A DNA stretch of 13,624 bases from Thioalkalivibrio sp. (GCA_003563455.1 PWRV01000070.1:1-13624); one strand, 5' to 3'. Counted from the first letter of the stretch, positions 1 to 5,997 are shown. Notes: generated from the sequence alone by a model not told the origin. A program made the numbers and translations.

Positions 1-224
1 CCCAGCTCGTAGCGGTCGGTTCCCGCGGCGTATTCGCGGATCAGCAGCACCGTATCGGGATCGGGCATGGCTGCAATCGCCACCGCGCCGCCGCTGCTTC
101 CGACCAGACGTTCGAACCGCGTGCGGACGCCGTTGCTGAACTCAAGGTGCAGTTCCTCGACTTCGAACAGCCGGCTGCGCGCGACGGTCCGGCGTTCATG
201 CACCGCGGGCGGCGAACGGCGCAT
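1..224 (-). CDS. nudE: NudE-type Nudix ADP-sugar/ADP-compound hydrolase, N-terminal part only
   Basis: Only the first 74 codons are present; the gene runs off the left edge. The visible protein begins MRRSPPAVHERRTVARSRLF and contains a LEFSNGVRTRFERL stretch and the segment VLLIREYAAGTDRYEL. These match the N-terminal domain of E. coli NudE as I recall it (VARSRLF, LEFSNGVRR, LILIREYAVGTESYEL). The Nudix box itself lies outside the window, so catalytic residues cannot be checked. The family hydrolyses ADP-ribose, Ap3A and NADH-like compounds in the cytoplasm. The start at 224 lies six bases after the stop of the upstream exported-protein gene, so both are probably co-transcribed. No strong ribosome binding site is seen. 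Divergent neighbour yrfG is also a nudE neighbour in E. coli, which supports the call. Confidence 0.85.
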   Translation of the reverse strand, partial: MRRSPPAVHERRTVARSRLFEVEELHLEFSNGVRTRFERLVGSSGGAVAIAAMPDPDTVLLIREYAAGTDRYEL

Positions 225-230
225 CGGGGT

Positions 231-923
231 TCAGGATTCTTCGTCGTTGATCAGCCGCAGGGCGGTTTTCAGCCGGCCCTCGAAGGTCGTCTCCAGGATC
301 ACGCCGTGAGCGGACTCCGTGACCTCGAACCCCGGTTGCACGTGTGGCTCGCTCGACGCCAGCGAAAGATCAAGGTCCCCCCAGCTCACGGCGACGGTTA
401 CGCGCATCGGGAAATAGCCGTCCAGGTAGCGGCGCATGAAGGGCCCGTTTTCCAGCAGGTATTCGCCGTCACCGAGAACCTGGAGCATCCGCGAGCGCGC
501 GTTCACACAGAGCTCCGCGTCGGGTTGCACCTGACGCAACTGGACGCTGGCACCTTCAACCCAGGTTTCCTCGATATTGCTCTGCGATTCGATCTCGATA
601 TCCCGGGTTGTGTCACCATTGTAGAGAATCTGGGCACGGCCGACGCGGTCAATGTCGTTGTGGCACTGGCGCAGCGTCACCCAGCCGTCATCCAGGCTGC
701 TGGCCATCAGGATGATCTGGTTCTGGTGATGGTGGACCGGGTCATCCGGCGGGTCGGTCAGAAAATTCAGGTCGCCCCGATTGCTCTCGGTACGGGGTGG
801 GTCCCAGAGACTGTCATCGTCGAACGGGTCGGTCCCGTCAGCCGTTGCCACCGACAGCGACAGCGCCACGAGGGAAGCCAGTGTCGCGCCCTGCAGAGGT
901 CGTGCCCAGATCGTCGCCATCAT
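231..923 (-). CDS. Unrecognised exported (periplasmic) protein with HHH and QCH motifs
   Basis: I do not recognise this 230-residue protein. Its N-terminus has a short basic start, a hydrophobic stretch (about residues 10-25) and a small-residue cleavage region VATA-DG near residue 28, a plausible Sec signal peptide. An acidic, proline-rich linker follows (about 30-62), then a compact domain that begins with three histidines (64-66), SSLDDGWV (75-82) and Q86-C87-H88. A second cysteine is C139, so one disulfide is possible. The rest looks beta-rich with no membrane segment. Two adjacent ATGs (923 and 920) could start it; a GAGG at 929-932 is 5 bases from the first and 8 from the second. It lies six bases upstream of nudE in the same direction and only 30 bases from divergent yrfG, so the promoter must sit in or near that gap. 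Coding reality is well supported by RBS, signal peptide and spacing; function is unknown. Confidence 0.75.
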   Translation of the reverse strand: MMATIWARPLQGATLASLVALSLSVATADGTDPFDDDSLWDPPRTESNRGDLNFLTDPPDDPVHHHQNQIILMASSLDDGWVTLRQCHNDIDRVGRAQILYNGDTTRDIEIESQSNIEETWVEGASVQLRQVQPDAELCVNARSRMLQVLGDGEYLLENGPFMRRYLDGYFPMRVTVAVSWGDLDLSLASSEPHVQPGFEVTESAHGVILETTFEGRLKTALRLINDEES

Positions 924-953
924 CGCATCCTCAATGTTTTCCGAGTATTACGC

Positions 954-1673
954 ATGGACATCGCCAGCGCGTCAAAAAATCCGGTGAAAGCCGCCTTTTC
1001 GGCGCCCCTTCCCTGGTCGGAGATCGATACGGTGCTGTTCGACATGGACGGCACCCTGCTCGACCTTCACTTCGACAACCGGTTCTGGCGTGAACTCATT
1101 CCGGAAGAATACGTCCTTCTGCACGCGCACGAACCGGAGGTGGCCCGCCAGCGGCTGTTTGCAGAGATGGAACGGATTCGCGGCCGCCTGGAGTGGTACT
1201 GCCTGGATCACTGGGTGCGTTTCACGGGTCTGGATCTCCTGGGCCTGAAGCAGCGCCTCGCCCGGTACGTCGCGTTCCAGCCGCACGCCACACAGGTGCT
1301 CGATACCCTGCGCGTGCAGGGGAAACGTCTGGTGCTCGTGACCAATGCCCACCCGGAGGTCTTCGCGTTCAAGCATGCGCGCACCCGGATCGGTGACCAC
1401 CTCGACCACGTGGTCTCGGCTCACACGCTCGACTGTGCGAAGGAAGAACCCTGTTTCTGGGAGCGGCTGCAGACCATCGAACGGCATCGACCGGGGCGGA
1501 CGTTGTTGGTCGACGACAATCTGGCTGCGCTGGGCACTGCGCGGGAATCGGGCGTGCGGCATCTGCGGGGCATGCGCTATCCCGATACCCGGGGCCCGGC
1601 GCTGGAGTCGGCAGAGTTCCACTTGCTGGAGAGTCTCGCGGAACTCCTGCCGGATCGCTTCTTGCATAGCTGA
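954..1673 (+). CDS. yrfG: GMP/IMP nucleotidase, HAD superfamily (YrfG)
   Basis: A 239-residue HAD hydrolase close to E. coli YrfG (222 residues), which dephosphorylates purine monophosphates in the cytoplasm. HAD motif I is FDMDGTLLDL with nucleophile D30 and acid/base D32; FDNRFW follows as in YrfG. The cap region carries LEWYCLDHW (79-87), matching YrfG LNWYCLDYW. Motif II is LVTNAHP (T130, N131), motif III lysine is probably K163 in AKEEPCFW, and motif IV is LLVDDN (D187, D188). The frame stays open far upstream to 147, but homology starts only near residue 20, so the ATG at 954 is chosen; it has no clear ribosome binding site, and GTG at 984 is an alternative. It is divergent from the exported-protein gene, 30 bases away, and followed by hspQ. 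Confidence 0.92.
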   Translation: MDIASASKNPVKAAFSAPLPWSEIDTVLFDMDGTLLDLHFDNRFWRELIPEEYVLLHAHEPEVARQRLFAEMERIRGRLEWYCLDHWVRFTGLDLLGLKQRLARYVAFQPHATQVLDTLRVQGKRLVLVTNAHPEVFAFKHARTRIGDHLDHVVSAHTLDCAKEEPCFWERLQTIERHRPGRTLLVDDNLAALGTARESGVRHLRGMRYPDTRGPALESAEFHLLESLAELLPDRFLHS

Positions 1674-1693
1674 GGTTCGAGGGGGACGAAACG

Positions 1694-1703
1694 CCCGGCC
1701 GGG
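1694..1703. repeat. Perfect 10-base palindrome after yrfG
   Basis: CCCGGCCGGG lies 21 bases after the yrfG stop. There is no T run, so it is not a convincing intrinsic terminator; in a GC-rich genome a ten-base palindrome can be chance. It separates yrfG from the hspQ promoter candidate. Confidence 0.25.
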
Positions 1704-1727
1704 TTGCGAATCGGCATCACGGATGGG

Positions 1728-1759
1728 GTTGAACTGGAAGTCACGGCGGTTGCCCAAAT
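1728..1759 (+). promoter_or_regulatory. Candidate sigma-32 (heat-shock) promoter for hspQ
   Basis: GTTGAAC (1728-1734) and GCCCAAAT (1752-1759) are separated by 17 bases. Against the E. coli sigma-32 consensus (CTTGAAA, 13-17 bases, CCCCATNT) they match at 5 of 7 and 5 of 7 defined positions. Transcription would begin near 1766, giving a leader of roughly 27 bases with the hspQ ribosome binding site. HspQ is a heat-shock protein in E. coli, so the placement fits. This is a pattern match only. Confidence 0.45.
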
Positions 1760-1792
1760 CATGTGAGCATCGTTTACAGACGCGAGGTACTC

Positions 1793-2104
1793 ATGCGCAA
1801 CGCGGCATTTGCTATTGGACAGATCATTCATGTGCGCGACGTGGACATGCGAGGCGTGGTGGTGGACGTCGACGAGCACTTCGAGCCGCCGTCGGATCTA
1901 TCGGAGAGCGTCCGTTCATCCCTGCCGAGTCCGGAACAGCCCTGGTACTACGTGCTGGTGGATGGTTCCGAGGACCGCATCTACGTGGCCGAGGAGAGTG
2001 TGCAGCCCGACGCCGACGACACGCCTGTCGAACATCCGGGCATCGAGCAGTTCTTCCGCAACTTCGACGACGGGCGCTACGAGCCGCAGTATCGCCTGAA
2101 CTGA
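1793..2104 (+). CDS. hspQ: Heat shock protein HspQ (YccV/hemimethylated-DNA-binding fold)
   Basis: A 103-residue protein (E. coli HspQ is 105). It begins MRNAAFAIGQIIHVRD and has the family hallmarks GVVVDVDEHFE near residues 21-31, PWYYVLVDG near 50-58 and IYVAEESV near 63-70, matching FGIGQQVRH, LGVVVDIDPVY, PWYHVVMED and TYLAEAQL of E. coli. HspQ acts in the cytoplasm as a Lon specificity-enhancing factor and was first described as a DnaA-degradation and hemimethylated-DNA-binding protein. The ATG at 1793 is chosen because GAGG lies at 1784-1787, five bases upstream; a GTG at 1763 in frame would add ten residues that the family lacks. A sigma-32-like promoter precedes it. In E. coli yrfG is instead followed by heat-shock genes hslR and hslO. 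Confidence 0.93.
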   Translation: MRNAAFAIGQIIHVRDVDMRGVVVDVDEHFEPPSDLSESVRSSLPSPEQPWYYVLVDGSEDRIYVAEESVQPDADDTPVEHPGIEQFFRNFDDGRYEPQYRLN

Positions 2105-2110
2105 GACAGC

Positions 2111-2128
2111 CGCGAGCAGGCTCGCTCC
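2111..2128. repeat. REP-like palindrome downstream of hspQ
   Basis: The minus-strand reading is GGAGCGAGCCTGCTCGCG, with GCGAGC and GCTCGC arms around a two-base AG/CT centre. It starts six bases after the hspQ stop. From memory this is the same core as the abundant extragenic palindromes of Pseudomonas species. There is no T run. It might stabilise or end the hspQ transcript. The rest of the 155-base gap to the next gene shows no clear promoter. Confidence 0.5.
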
Positions 2129-2259
2129 GGCAGAAAACGTGGCATCCGTGTGTGCACCGGTTCGATGATGCACAATCGAGGCATGTCCGGAACCTTCCTG
2201 CTGTTCTGCCGCACTGACCCCCTTGCCCGGGTGCGCGGGGGCGGCAGCTCCACCTCCTG

Positions 2260-2922
2260 ATGGATACGGGAACCCTTCTTGCCGCCTTCGCGGTCGGCGT
2301 GCTCGGTGGCGTGCACTGCCTCGGCATGTGCGGCGGCATCGTGGGAGCGATCTCGGTGAGTCACGCGGGTTCCGCGTCCGCAACCTGGCCCCGGCTGCTC
2401 GCGTACAACCTGGGGCGGATGAGCAGTTACGTGATCGCCGGTGCCCTGGCGGGATTGCTTGGCGGCGCGCTGCTTGGTGCGCTACCGCAGGGACAGCGCC
2501 TGCTGGAACTCCTCGCCGCGGTCTTCCTGGTGCTGCTGGGGCTCTATCTCGGTGGCTGGTGGCCGATTCTCGCGCGCCTCGAGCGCGTCGGGGGGCGGGT
2601 CTGGCGCCGGATCGAGCCCCTCGGCAGACACTTCATTCCTGTCCGGCACGCGGGACAGGCTTTCGTGGTCGGCGGCGTCTGGGGATGGCTGCCCTGCGGG
2701 CTGGTCTATAGCGTGCTGGTGTGGACGCTTGCGGCCGGTAGCGCGGCCGACGGTGCGCTGCTGATGGCCGCGTTTGCGCTGGGGACGCTGCCGAACCTGA
2801 TGCTGATGGGCCTGTTCGCGGCACGGCTGGCGCGCTTCGTGCGCAACGATCTGATCCGGCAGGGTGCTGGCGGGTTGCTGATCGCCTACGGAGTGTGGCG
2901 CATCTTCAGCATCCTGACATGA
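2260..2922 (+). CDS. TauE/SafE-family (UreH/DsbD_2-like) inner-membrane protein
   Basis: A 220-residue hydrophobic protein with about six membrane segments (roughly 6-33, 56-78, 81-100, 132-155, 159-182, 200-218). The first segment holds GGVHCLGMCGG (C20, C24) and the fourth ends in GWLPCGLVYS (C146). These are hallmarks of the short family usually annotated as sulfite exporter TauE/SafE or urease-accessory UreH-like, related to the DsbD membrane domain; many members sit near cytochrome cbb3 oxidase assembly or copper genes. The paired CxxxC and PCG cysteines suggest a redox or metal (copper) transport role rather than sulfite export, but this is inference. No cbb3 genes are visible. The ATG at 2260 has no obvious Shine-Dalgarno sequence and no better in-frame start exists nearby. 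It converges on the DUF4426 gene. Confidence 0.85.
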   Translation: MDTGTLLAAFAVGVLGGVHCLGMCGGIVGAISVSHAGSASATWPRLLAYNLGRMSSYVIAGALAGLLGGALLGALPQGQRLLELLAAVFLVLLGLYLGGWWPILARLERVGGRVWRRIEPLGRHFIPVRHAGQAFVVGGVWGWLPCGLVYSVLVWTLAAGSAADGALLMAAFALGTLPNLMLMGLFAARLARFVRNDLIRQGAGGLLIAYGVWRIFSILT

Positions 2923-2930
2923 CTCGCGCC

Positions 2931-2966
2931 AGCGCAGGCCACACCGGTCGGTTCGCAGCCTGCGCT
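2931..2966. terminator. Inverted repeat between convergent genes, possible bidirectional terminator
   Basis: AGCGCAGGC (2931-2939) and GCCTGCGCT (2958-2966) form a perfect nine-base-pair stem around an 18-base loop. The right arm reaches the last base of the DUF4426 stop codon, and the left arm is eight bases beyond the stop of the membrane-protein gene. Neither side has a T run, so termination is inferred from position and stem only. Confidence 0.45.
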
Positions 2967-3418
2967 CAGTGGCGGTAGATGACCTGCTGGAAATTGACCG
3001 GCATCACCTCGTCGTCATCCTCGGCCGTCACCTCCAGGGTGAAATCGAGGACTTCGCCGGGGCGTACCCGAACCTCCGCCAGATGATAGTAGGCGTCGCC
3101 AGCCCGGATCTGACGGAAACGGAGGTGGCGCACCTGCCGGTTCAGGTTCATGGCCTGCCCCCTGACATTTCCGGGTACCGATTCCATCTCCTCGCTGTCG
3201 CGCTTCATGATCGCGATATTGACCAGCGCCCGGCTCCTGCTGCGCCGCAGGTCGTAGGCCCTCGCGACCTCGGGTGATAGGAAGTGCGTGCTGAGTACCG
3301 AGTAGTGCACGGTGTACCGGTCGAATTCGACCTGATTGGCGTGCACGGGGGCTGCGGTCAAGAGCAGCGCAAGCAGGCCGAGCGACGTGATCACCAACAG
3401 ATTGCGCAAGCGTTCCAT
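2966..3418 (-). CDS. DUF4426 exported protein
   Basis: A 150-residue protein with a clear signal peptide: MERLRN, hydrophobic residues 8-23, and cleavage after AAPVHA near residue 27. The mature part starts NQVEFDRYTVHYSVLSTHFL and is short and beta-rich, ending VNFQQVIYRH. This fits the DUF4426 family, found in gammaproteobacteria in the yggS-proC-yggT-metXW-rdgB neighbourhood (PA0388 in P. aeruginosa, from memory). Function is unknown; the protein should be periplasmic. The start at 3418 is chosen because AGGAGA (3426-3431) lies seven bases upstream and gives the signal peptide directly after the start; ATG at 3442 would add eight residues before it. It is the last gene of the minus-strand yggS-proC-yggT run, 135 bases after yggT. 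Confidence 0.85.
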   Translation of the reverse strand: MERLRNLLVITSLGLLALLLTAAPVHANQVEFDRYTVHYSVLSTHFLSPEVARAYDLRRSRSRALVNIAIMKRDSEEMESVPGNVRGQAMNLNRQVRHLRFRQIRAGDAYYHLAEVRVRPGEVLDFTLEVTAEDDDEVMPVNFQQVIYRH

Positions 3419-3500
3419 CCTGAAGTCTCCTGGGTGGTGCACCGTTCACTGGTGCCGAATGTCTCTTGTACGGATGCGATCGGCGATCACTCCGCTGAAA

Positions 3501-3529
3501 GCATCCGGGATGCGGTGCGACAGCATCCC
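3501..3529. repeat. Overlapping inverted repeats in the yggT-DUF4426 gap
   Basis: GCATCC-G-GGATGC (3501-3513) is a perfect inverted repeat with a one-base centre. Its right half GGGATGC (3507-3513) can instead pair with GCATCCC at 3523-3529 around nine bases. In the minus-strand transcript the middle copy could therefore form either of two exclusive hairpins, the larger with seven base pairs, ahead of the DUF4426 ribosome binding site. There is no T run. Confidence 0.35.
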
Positions 3530-3553
3530 GCACCCGGTATGCCTTGCTTCATT

Positions 3554-4108
3554 CTAGATCGAACGCACCAGTATCAGCAGTACGTAAAGGCCGATAAGCG
3601 CCAGCATCGGGGAGAAGTCGATCGCGCCGGTGTTCGGCAACGCCCGGCGCAGCGGCCCGAGGATCGGCCGGTTCACGTCGGCGACCAGTCGCCCGATCGG
3701 GTTGCCGGTGCGGGCCCCGCCGGCCTGAAGCCAGCTCATCACCACCTCGACCACCAGGCTGATGATGAAGATCCAGATCGTCGTGACCAGGACCTCGCGG
3801 ACCGATGCGATCAGCACCGCCCCGGGAGCGATTTCGATGCCCGCGACGGTCAGCCGGAGCCAGAACTCGATGAACTTGAGCAGGATGATCAGCACCACCG
3901 CCGCGAGGTCCAGGCGGCCGACCGGCGGGATCACTCGCCGCAGGAGCTTCAGCGGGGGATTGGTGATCTGCACGACGGCCTGGGAGATCGGGTTGAAGAA
4001 ATCCGCTCGAACCAGCCCGAAGATCAAGCGAAGCAATAGCAGGATGATGTAGATCCCGAACAGCGTGCTGATCAGGAAATCGAGGATCTGGTCGAAGGGG
4101 CCTTGCAT
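3554..4108 (-). CDS. yggT: YggT-family integral membrane protein
   Basis: A 184-residue membrane protein with the duplicated YggT architecture. Each half has a hydrophobic helix followed by a conserved NP...P..LRR...P segment: residues 39-69 (NPISQ, TNPPLKLLRRVIPP, LDLAA) and 136-167 (NPIGRLV, NRPILGPLRRALP, IDFSP). Membrane helices are at about 8-33, 66-86, 98-126 and 166-182. Family members are linked to osmotic or potassium stress tolerance in E. coli and to septum or photosystem-associated roles in other lineages; the biochemical role is not settled. The ATG at 4108 has GGAG at 4115-4118, six bases upstream. It lies 84 bases downstream of proC in the same direction, the conserved order in gammaproteobacteria. 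Confidence 0.92.
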   Translation of the reverse strand: MQGPFDQILDFLISTLFGIYIILLLLRLIFGLVRADFFNPISQAVVQITNPPLKLLRRVIPPVGRLDLAAVVLIILLKFIEFWLRLTVAGIEIAPGAVLIASVREVLVTTIWIFIISLVVEVVMSWLQAGGARTGNPIGRLVADVNRPILGPLRRALPNTGAIDFSPMLALIGLYVLLILVRSI

Positions 4109-4130
4109 CGCTTGCTCCGCTCTACGTTGG

Positions 4131-4147
4131 GCCGGGCCGGACCCGGC
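4131..4147. repeat. Small inverted repeat in the proC-yggT gap
   Basis: GCCGGG (4131-4136) and CCCGGC (4142-4147) are separated by five bases and could form a six-base-pair hairpin in the minus-strand transcript, 12 bases before the yggT Shine-Dalgarno sequence. It may modulate proC-yggT read-through or mRNA stability; no T run follows. Confidence 0.3.
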
Positions 4148-4192
4148 ACAGGAGATCTCTACGGTGGCCGTCCGCAGCCGGCCGGGTGCGCA

Positions 4193-5011
4193 TTATCCAC
4201 CAAGCTCGCGGCTGCGTGCAGCCGCGGCCTCCATGGCCTCGGCAACCAGCTCCGCAAAACCGGATGTCTCGAACACGCGGATTGCCCGCTCCGTGGTGCC
4301 GCCGGGCGACGTCACCCGGGCGCGCAGTTCGCCCGGATCGGTGTCGCTCTCCTGCGCCAGCCGTGTCGCACCGCCGATCGTGGCCAGCGTGAGCTGCCGG
4401 GCGGTTGCCTCGTCCAGTCCGAGCCTCTGTGCGGCGCGCGTCATCGCCTCGATCAGCAGGAAGACGTAGGCGGGGCCGCTGCCGGATGTCGCGGTGACCG
4501 CGTGCATCCGCTCCTCGTCCTCAAGCCAGACAGTTGCGCCCACGGCCCCGAGCAGCCGATCCGCGGTCTTCCGGTCGGCGTCGGTCGCGAGCGGACTGGC
4601 ATAAAGTCCGGTGATTCCCGCGCCAATCAGCGCCGGCGTGTTGGGCATCGCGCGCACGATCCGTGTTTGCGGCCCGAGCCAGTCACCGAGGCGTTCGGTG
4701 CCGATGCCTGCCGCGACCGAGATCACCAGCGGGTCCGCGGACGCGACCTCCGCGGTCAGGTCCAGCGCGAGCTCGGGCAGTATCTGCGGCTTGACGGCAA
4801 GCACCAGAGTCCGGACCCGACGTGCGAGCTGGCGCGGAGCGAGCAGCACCAGCCCGGGGAACCGCGCCCGTACGGCCGCCGCCCGGTCGGCGTCGGGCTC
4901 CGCGAAGCCGATGGCCTCCGGCTGGACCCCGCTGCGGACCAGACCGGCGATCAGTGCCTGCCCCATGTTTCCGGCGCCGAGGAAGCCGGCCTCGAGTCGT
5001 TCCTCGTTCAT
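4193..5011 (-). CDS. proC: Pyrroline-5-carboxylate reductase
   Basis: A 272-residue cytoplasmic enzyme that reduces 1-pyrroline-5-carboxylate to L-proline with NAD(P)H, the last step of proline synthesis. The Rossmann dinucleotide motif GFLGAGNMGQAL is at residues 9-20; VLAVKPQ and RAMPNTPA follow in the usual places, then the SGSGPAYVFLLIEAM helix and the C-terminal VTSPGGTTERAI signature at about 233-244. Length is normal. Two starts overlap the yggS stop: GTG at 5014 and ATG at 5011. The GAGG at 5017-5020 is five bases from the ATG but only two from the GTG, so ATG (TGATG, one-base overlap) is preferred. Overlap implies translational coupling with yggS. Confidence 0.96.
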   Translation of the reverse strand: MNEERLEAGFLGAGNMGQALIAGLVRSGVQPEAIGFAEPDADRAAAVRARFPGLVLLAPRQLARRVRTLVLAVKPQILPELALDLTAEVASADPLVISVAAGIGTERLGDWLGPQTRIVRAMPNTPALIGAGITGLYASPLATDADRKTADRLLGAVGATVWLEDEERMHAVTATSGSGPAYVFLLIEAMTRAAQRLGLDEATARQLTLATIGGATRLAQESDTDPGELRARVTSPGGTTERAIRVFETSGFAELVAEAMEAAAARSRELGG

Positions 5012-5715
5012 CACTGCCTCGCTTTCGGCCTTCGCGGGCCAAAGAGTGCGGTCCCGATGCGGACCAGGGTGGAGCCCTCGAGGATCGCTGCCTCGAGGTC
5101 GTCGGACATGCCCATCGACAGGGTGTCGAGTTCGAGTCCCTGCGCGTTCAGGGCATCGCGGAGCTCGCGCAGCCGTGCCAGAGGCCGCCGCTGTTCCGCC
5201 AGGCCCTGTGCGGGCGCGGGAATCGCCATCAGCCCGCGAAGCGCCAGGTTGGGGAGGCGGGCGACGGACGCGGCCAGCCTGCCGGCCTCCGGCGGCTGTA
5301 CCCCGCCTTTGCCCGGTTCACCACTCAGATCGACCTGAAGGCAGACCTGCAGGGGCGCCATTGCCTCGGGCCGCTGCCGGGACAGTCGCTCGGCGATCTT
5401 CAGTCGGTCGATACCGTGCACCCAGGCGGCCCTTTCCGCAACGGGCCGGGTCTTGTTGGTCTGCAACGCCCCGATGAAGTGCCACTCGACCGGCGGGTCC
5501 AGATCCGTCAGCGCATCGTGTTTCCCGACGAATTCCTGCACGTAGTTCTCGCCGAAGCGGCGTTGCCCGAGTGCGTGCAGGGCCCGGATCTCCGCGGTAC
5601 CGCGGGTCTTGCTGACTGCCAGCACCTGGACCTCGTCCCGTTCGCGGCCCGCCTGCTGGCAGGCCGAGGTAATGCGTCGTTCGACCCGCTTGCGATCGTC
5701 TTCCAGTTGCGTCAT
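5011..5715 (-). CDS. yggS: YggS/PLPBP pyridoxal phosphate homeostasis protein
   Basis: A 234-residue protein, the same length as E. coli YggS. It binds pyridoxal 5'-phosphate without known catalysis and buffers PLP in the cytoplasm. The PLP lysine is K36 in LAVSKTRG, the same number as in E. coli. Other signatures are RRFGENYVQE (about 52-61), EWHFIGALQTNK (about 77-88), LRGLMAIPAP, the TLSMGMSDDLEAAI segment and the C-terminal VRIGTALFGPRR. The frame is open farther upstream to 5847 but homology begins at the ATG at 5715. That ATG has no Shine-Dalgarno sequence and a -10-like hexamer ends just six bases before it, suggesting a leaderless or near-leaderless message. The stop overlaps proC. 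It is divergent from pilT, as in Pseudomonas. Confidence 0.95.
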   Translation of the reverse strand: MTQLEDDRKRVERRITSACQQAGRERDEVQVLAVSKTRGTAEIRALHALGQRRFGENYVQEFVGKHDALTDLDPPVEWHFIGALQTNKTRPVAERAAWVHGIDRLKIAERLSRQRPEAMAPLQVCLQVDLSGEPGKGGVQPPEAGRLAASVARLPNLALRGLMAIPAPAQGLAEQRRPLARLRELRDALNAQGLELDTLSMGMSDDLEAAILEGSTLVRIGTALFGPRRPKARQ

Positions 5716-5721
5716 GGCGCT

Positions 5722-5727
5722 ATGATA
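5722..5727 (-). promoter_or_regulatory. Possible -10 hexamer of the yggS promoter
   Basis: On the minus strand TATCAT (5 of 6 to TATAAT) ends six bases before the yggS ATG, inside the only AT-rich patch of the region. No good -35 hexamer is found 16-18 bases upstream. If used, transcription would start at or next to the ATG. A plus-strand TATGAT at 5721-5726 overlaps it. Confidence 0.3.
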
Positions 5728-5783
5728 TAGTCCGGGCGAGGAAAGTGCCGGTGCATTGACCGTAAAGGGGGGCGCTGACCACG

Positions 5784-5797
5784 GGCCCGAAAATTGC
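5784..5797 (+). promoter_or_regulatory. Candidate sigma-54 (RpoN) promoter upstream of pilT
   Basis: GGCCC (5784-5788), five bases, then TTGC (5794-5797) keeps the strict GG-N10-GC spacing and matches the TGGCAC-N5-TTGCA consensus at GGC, the last C and TTGC. It lies about 200 bases before the pilT start in the divergent region. RpoN drives pilA in Pseudomonas through PilRS; use for pilT here is inference. Confidence 0.35.
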
Positions 5798-5825
5798 GGG
5801 AGGCGTCTGCAGCCGCGAGTGCAGG

Positions 5826-5837
5826 GCGTCGGGACGC
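5826..5837. repeat. Short inverted repeat in the yggS-pilT divergent region
   Basis: GCGTC-GG-GACGC is a near-perfect 12-base inverted repeat about 160 bases before pilT, downstream of the sigma-54 candidate. It could be an operator half-site pair or a leader hairpin; chance is possible in this GC-rich stretch. Nothing else in 5716-5997 was identified as a gene. Confidence 0.25.
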
Positions 5838-5997
5838 GGGGATGCACGGAACCCCGAGGGTCCCCGGCCCGGCCAATTCGGCGCTTCGCCCGCAGCGACG
5901 GGTCGGGCAGGTCAGCGTTTCGCTAAAGCAACCGCCTGTACTGCCGACAGCATCCCTGTGGAGCGGTCGTCTGCGTAGCTCGAGTTCGGGGGACTCA

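Noticed and set aside
147..953. Long open plus-strand frame joined in frame to yrfG
   Set aside because: It lies opposite the exported-protein and nudE genes, has no recognisable protein features, and YrfG homology begins only after 954.
972..1757. Long open minus-strand frame opposite yrfG
   Set aside because: Arginine-, glutamine- and histidine-rich composition typical of antisense frames in high-GC DNA; yrfG on the plus strand is clear.
2162..2179. FNR/CRP-like inverted repeat TCGAT-N8-ATCGA before the membrane-protein gene
   Set aside because: Half-site sequence and eight-base spacing do not fit FNR (TTGAT-N4-ATCAA) or CRP.
5716..5997. RNase P-like, c-di-GMP riboswitch or other structured RNA in the yggS-pilT gap
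   Set aside because: A short GAGGAAAGT stretch recalls RNase P RNA, but no further conserved segments or GEMM core elements are seen.
5794..5997. N-terminal extension of PilT using upstream ATG codons (5794, 5842)
   Set aside because: PilT proteins start at MDIT; the upstream part is low complexity and the ATG at 5998 has its own ribosome binding site.
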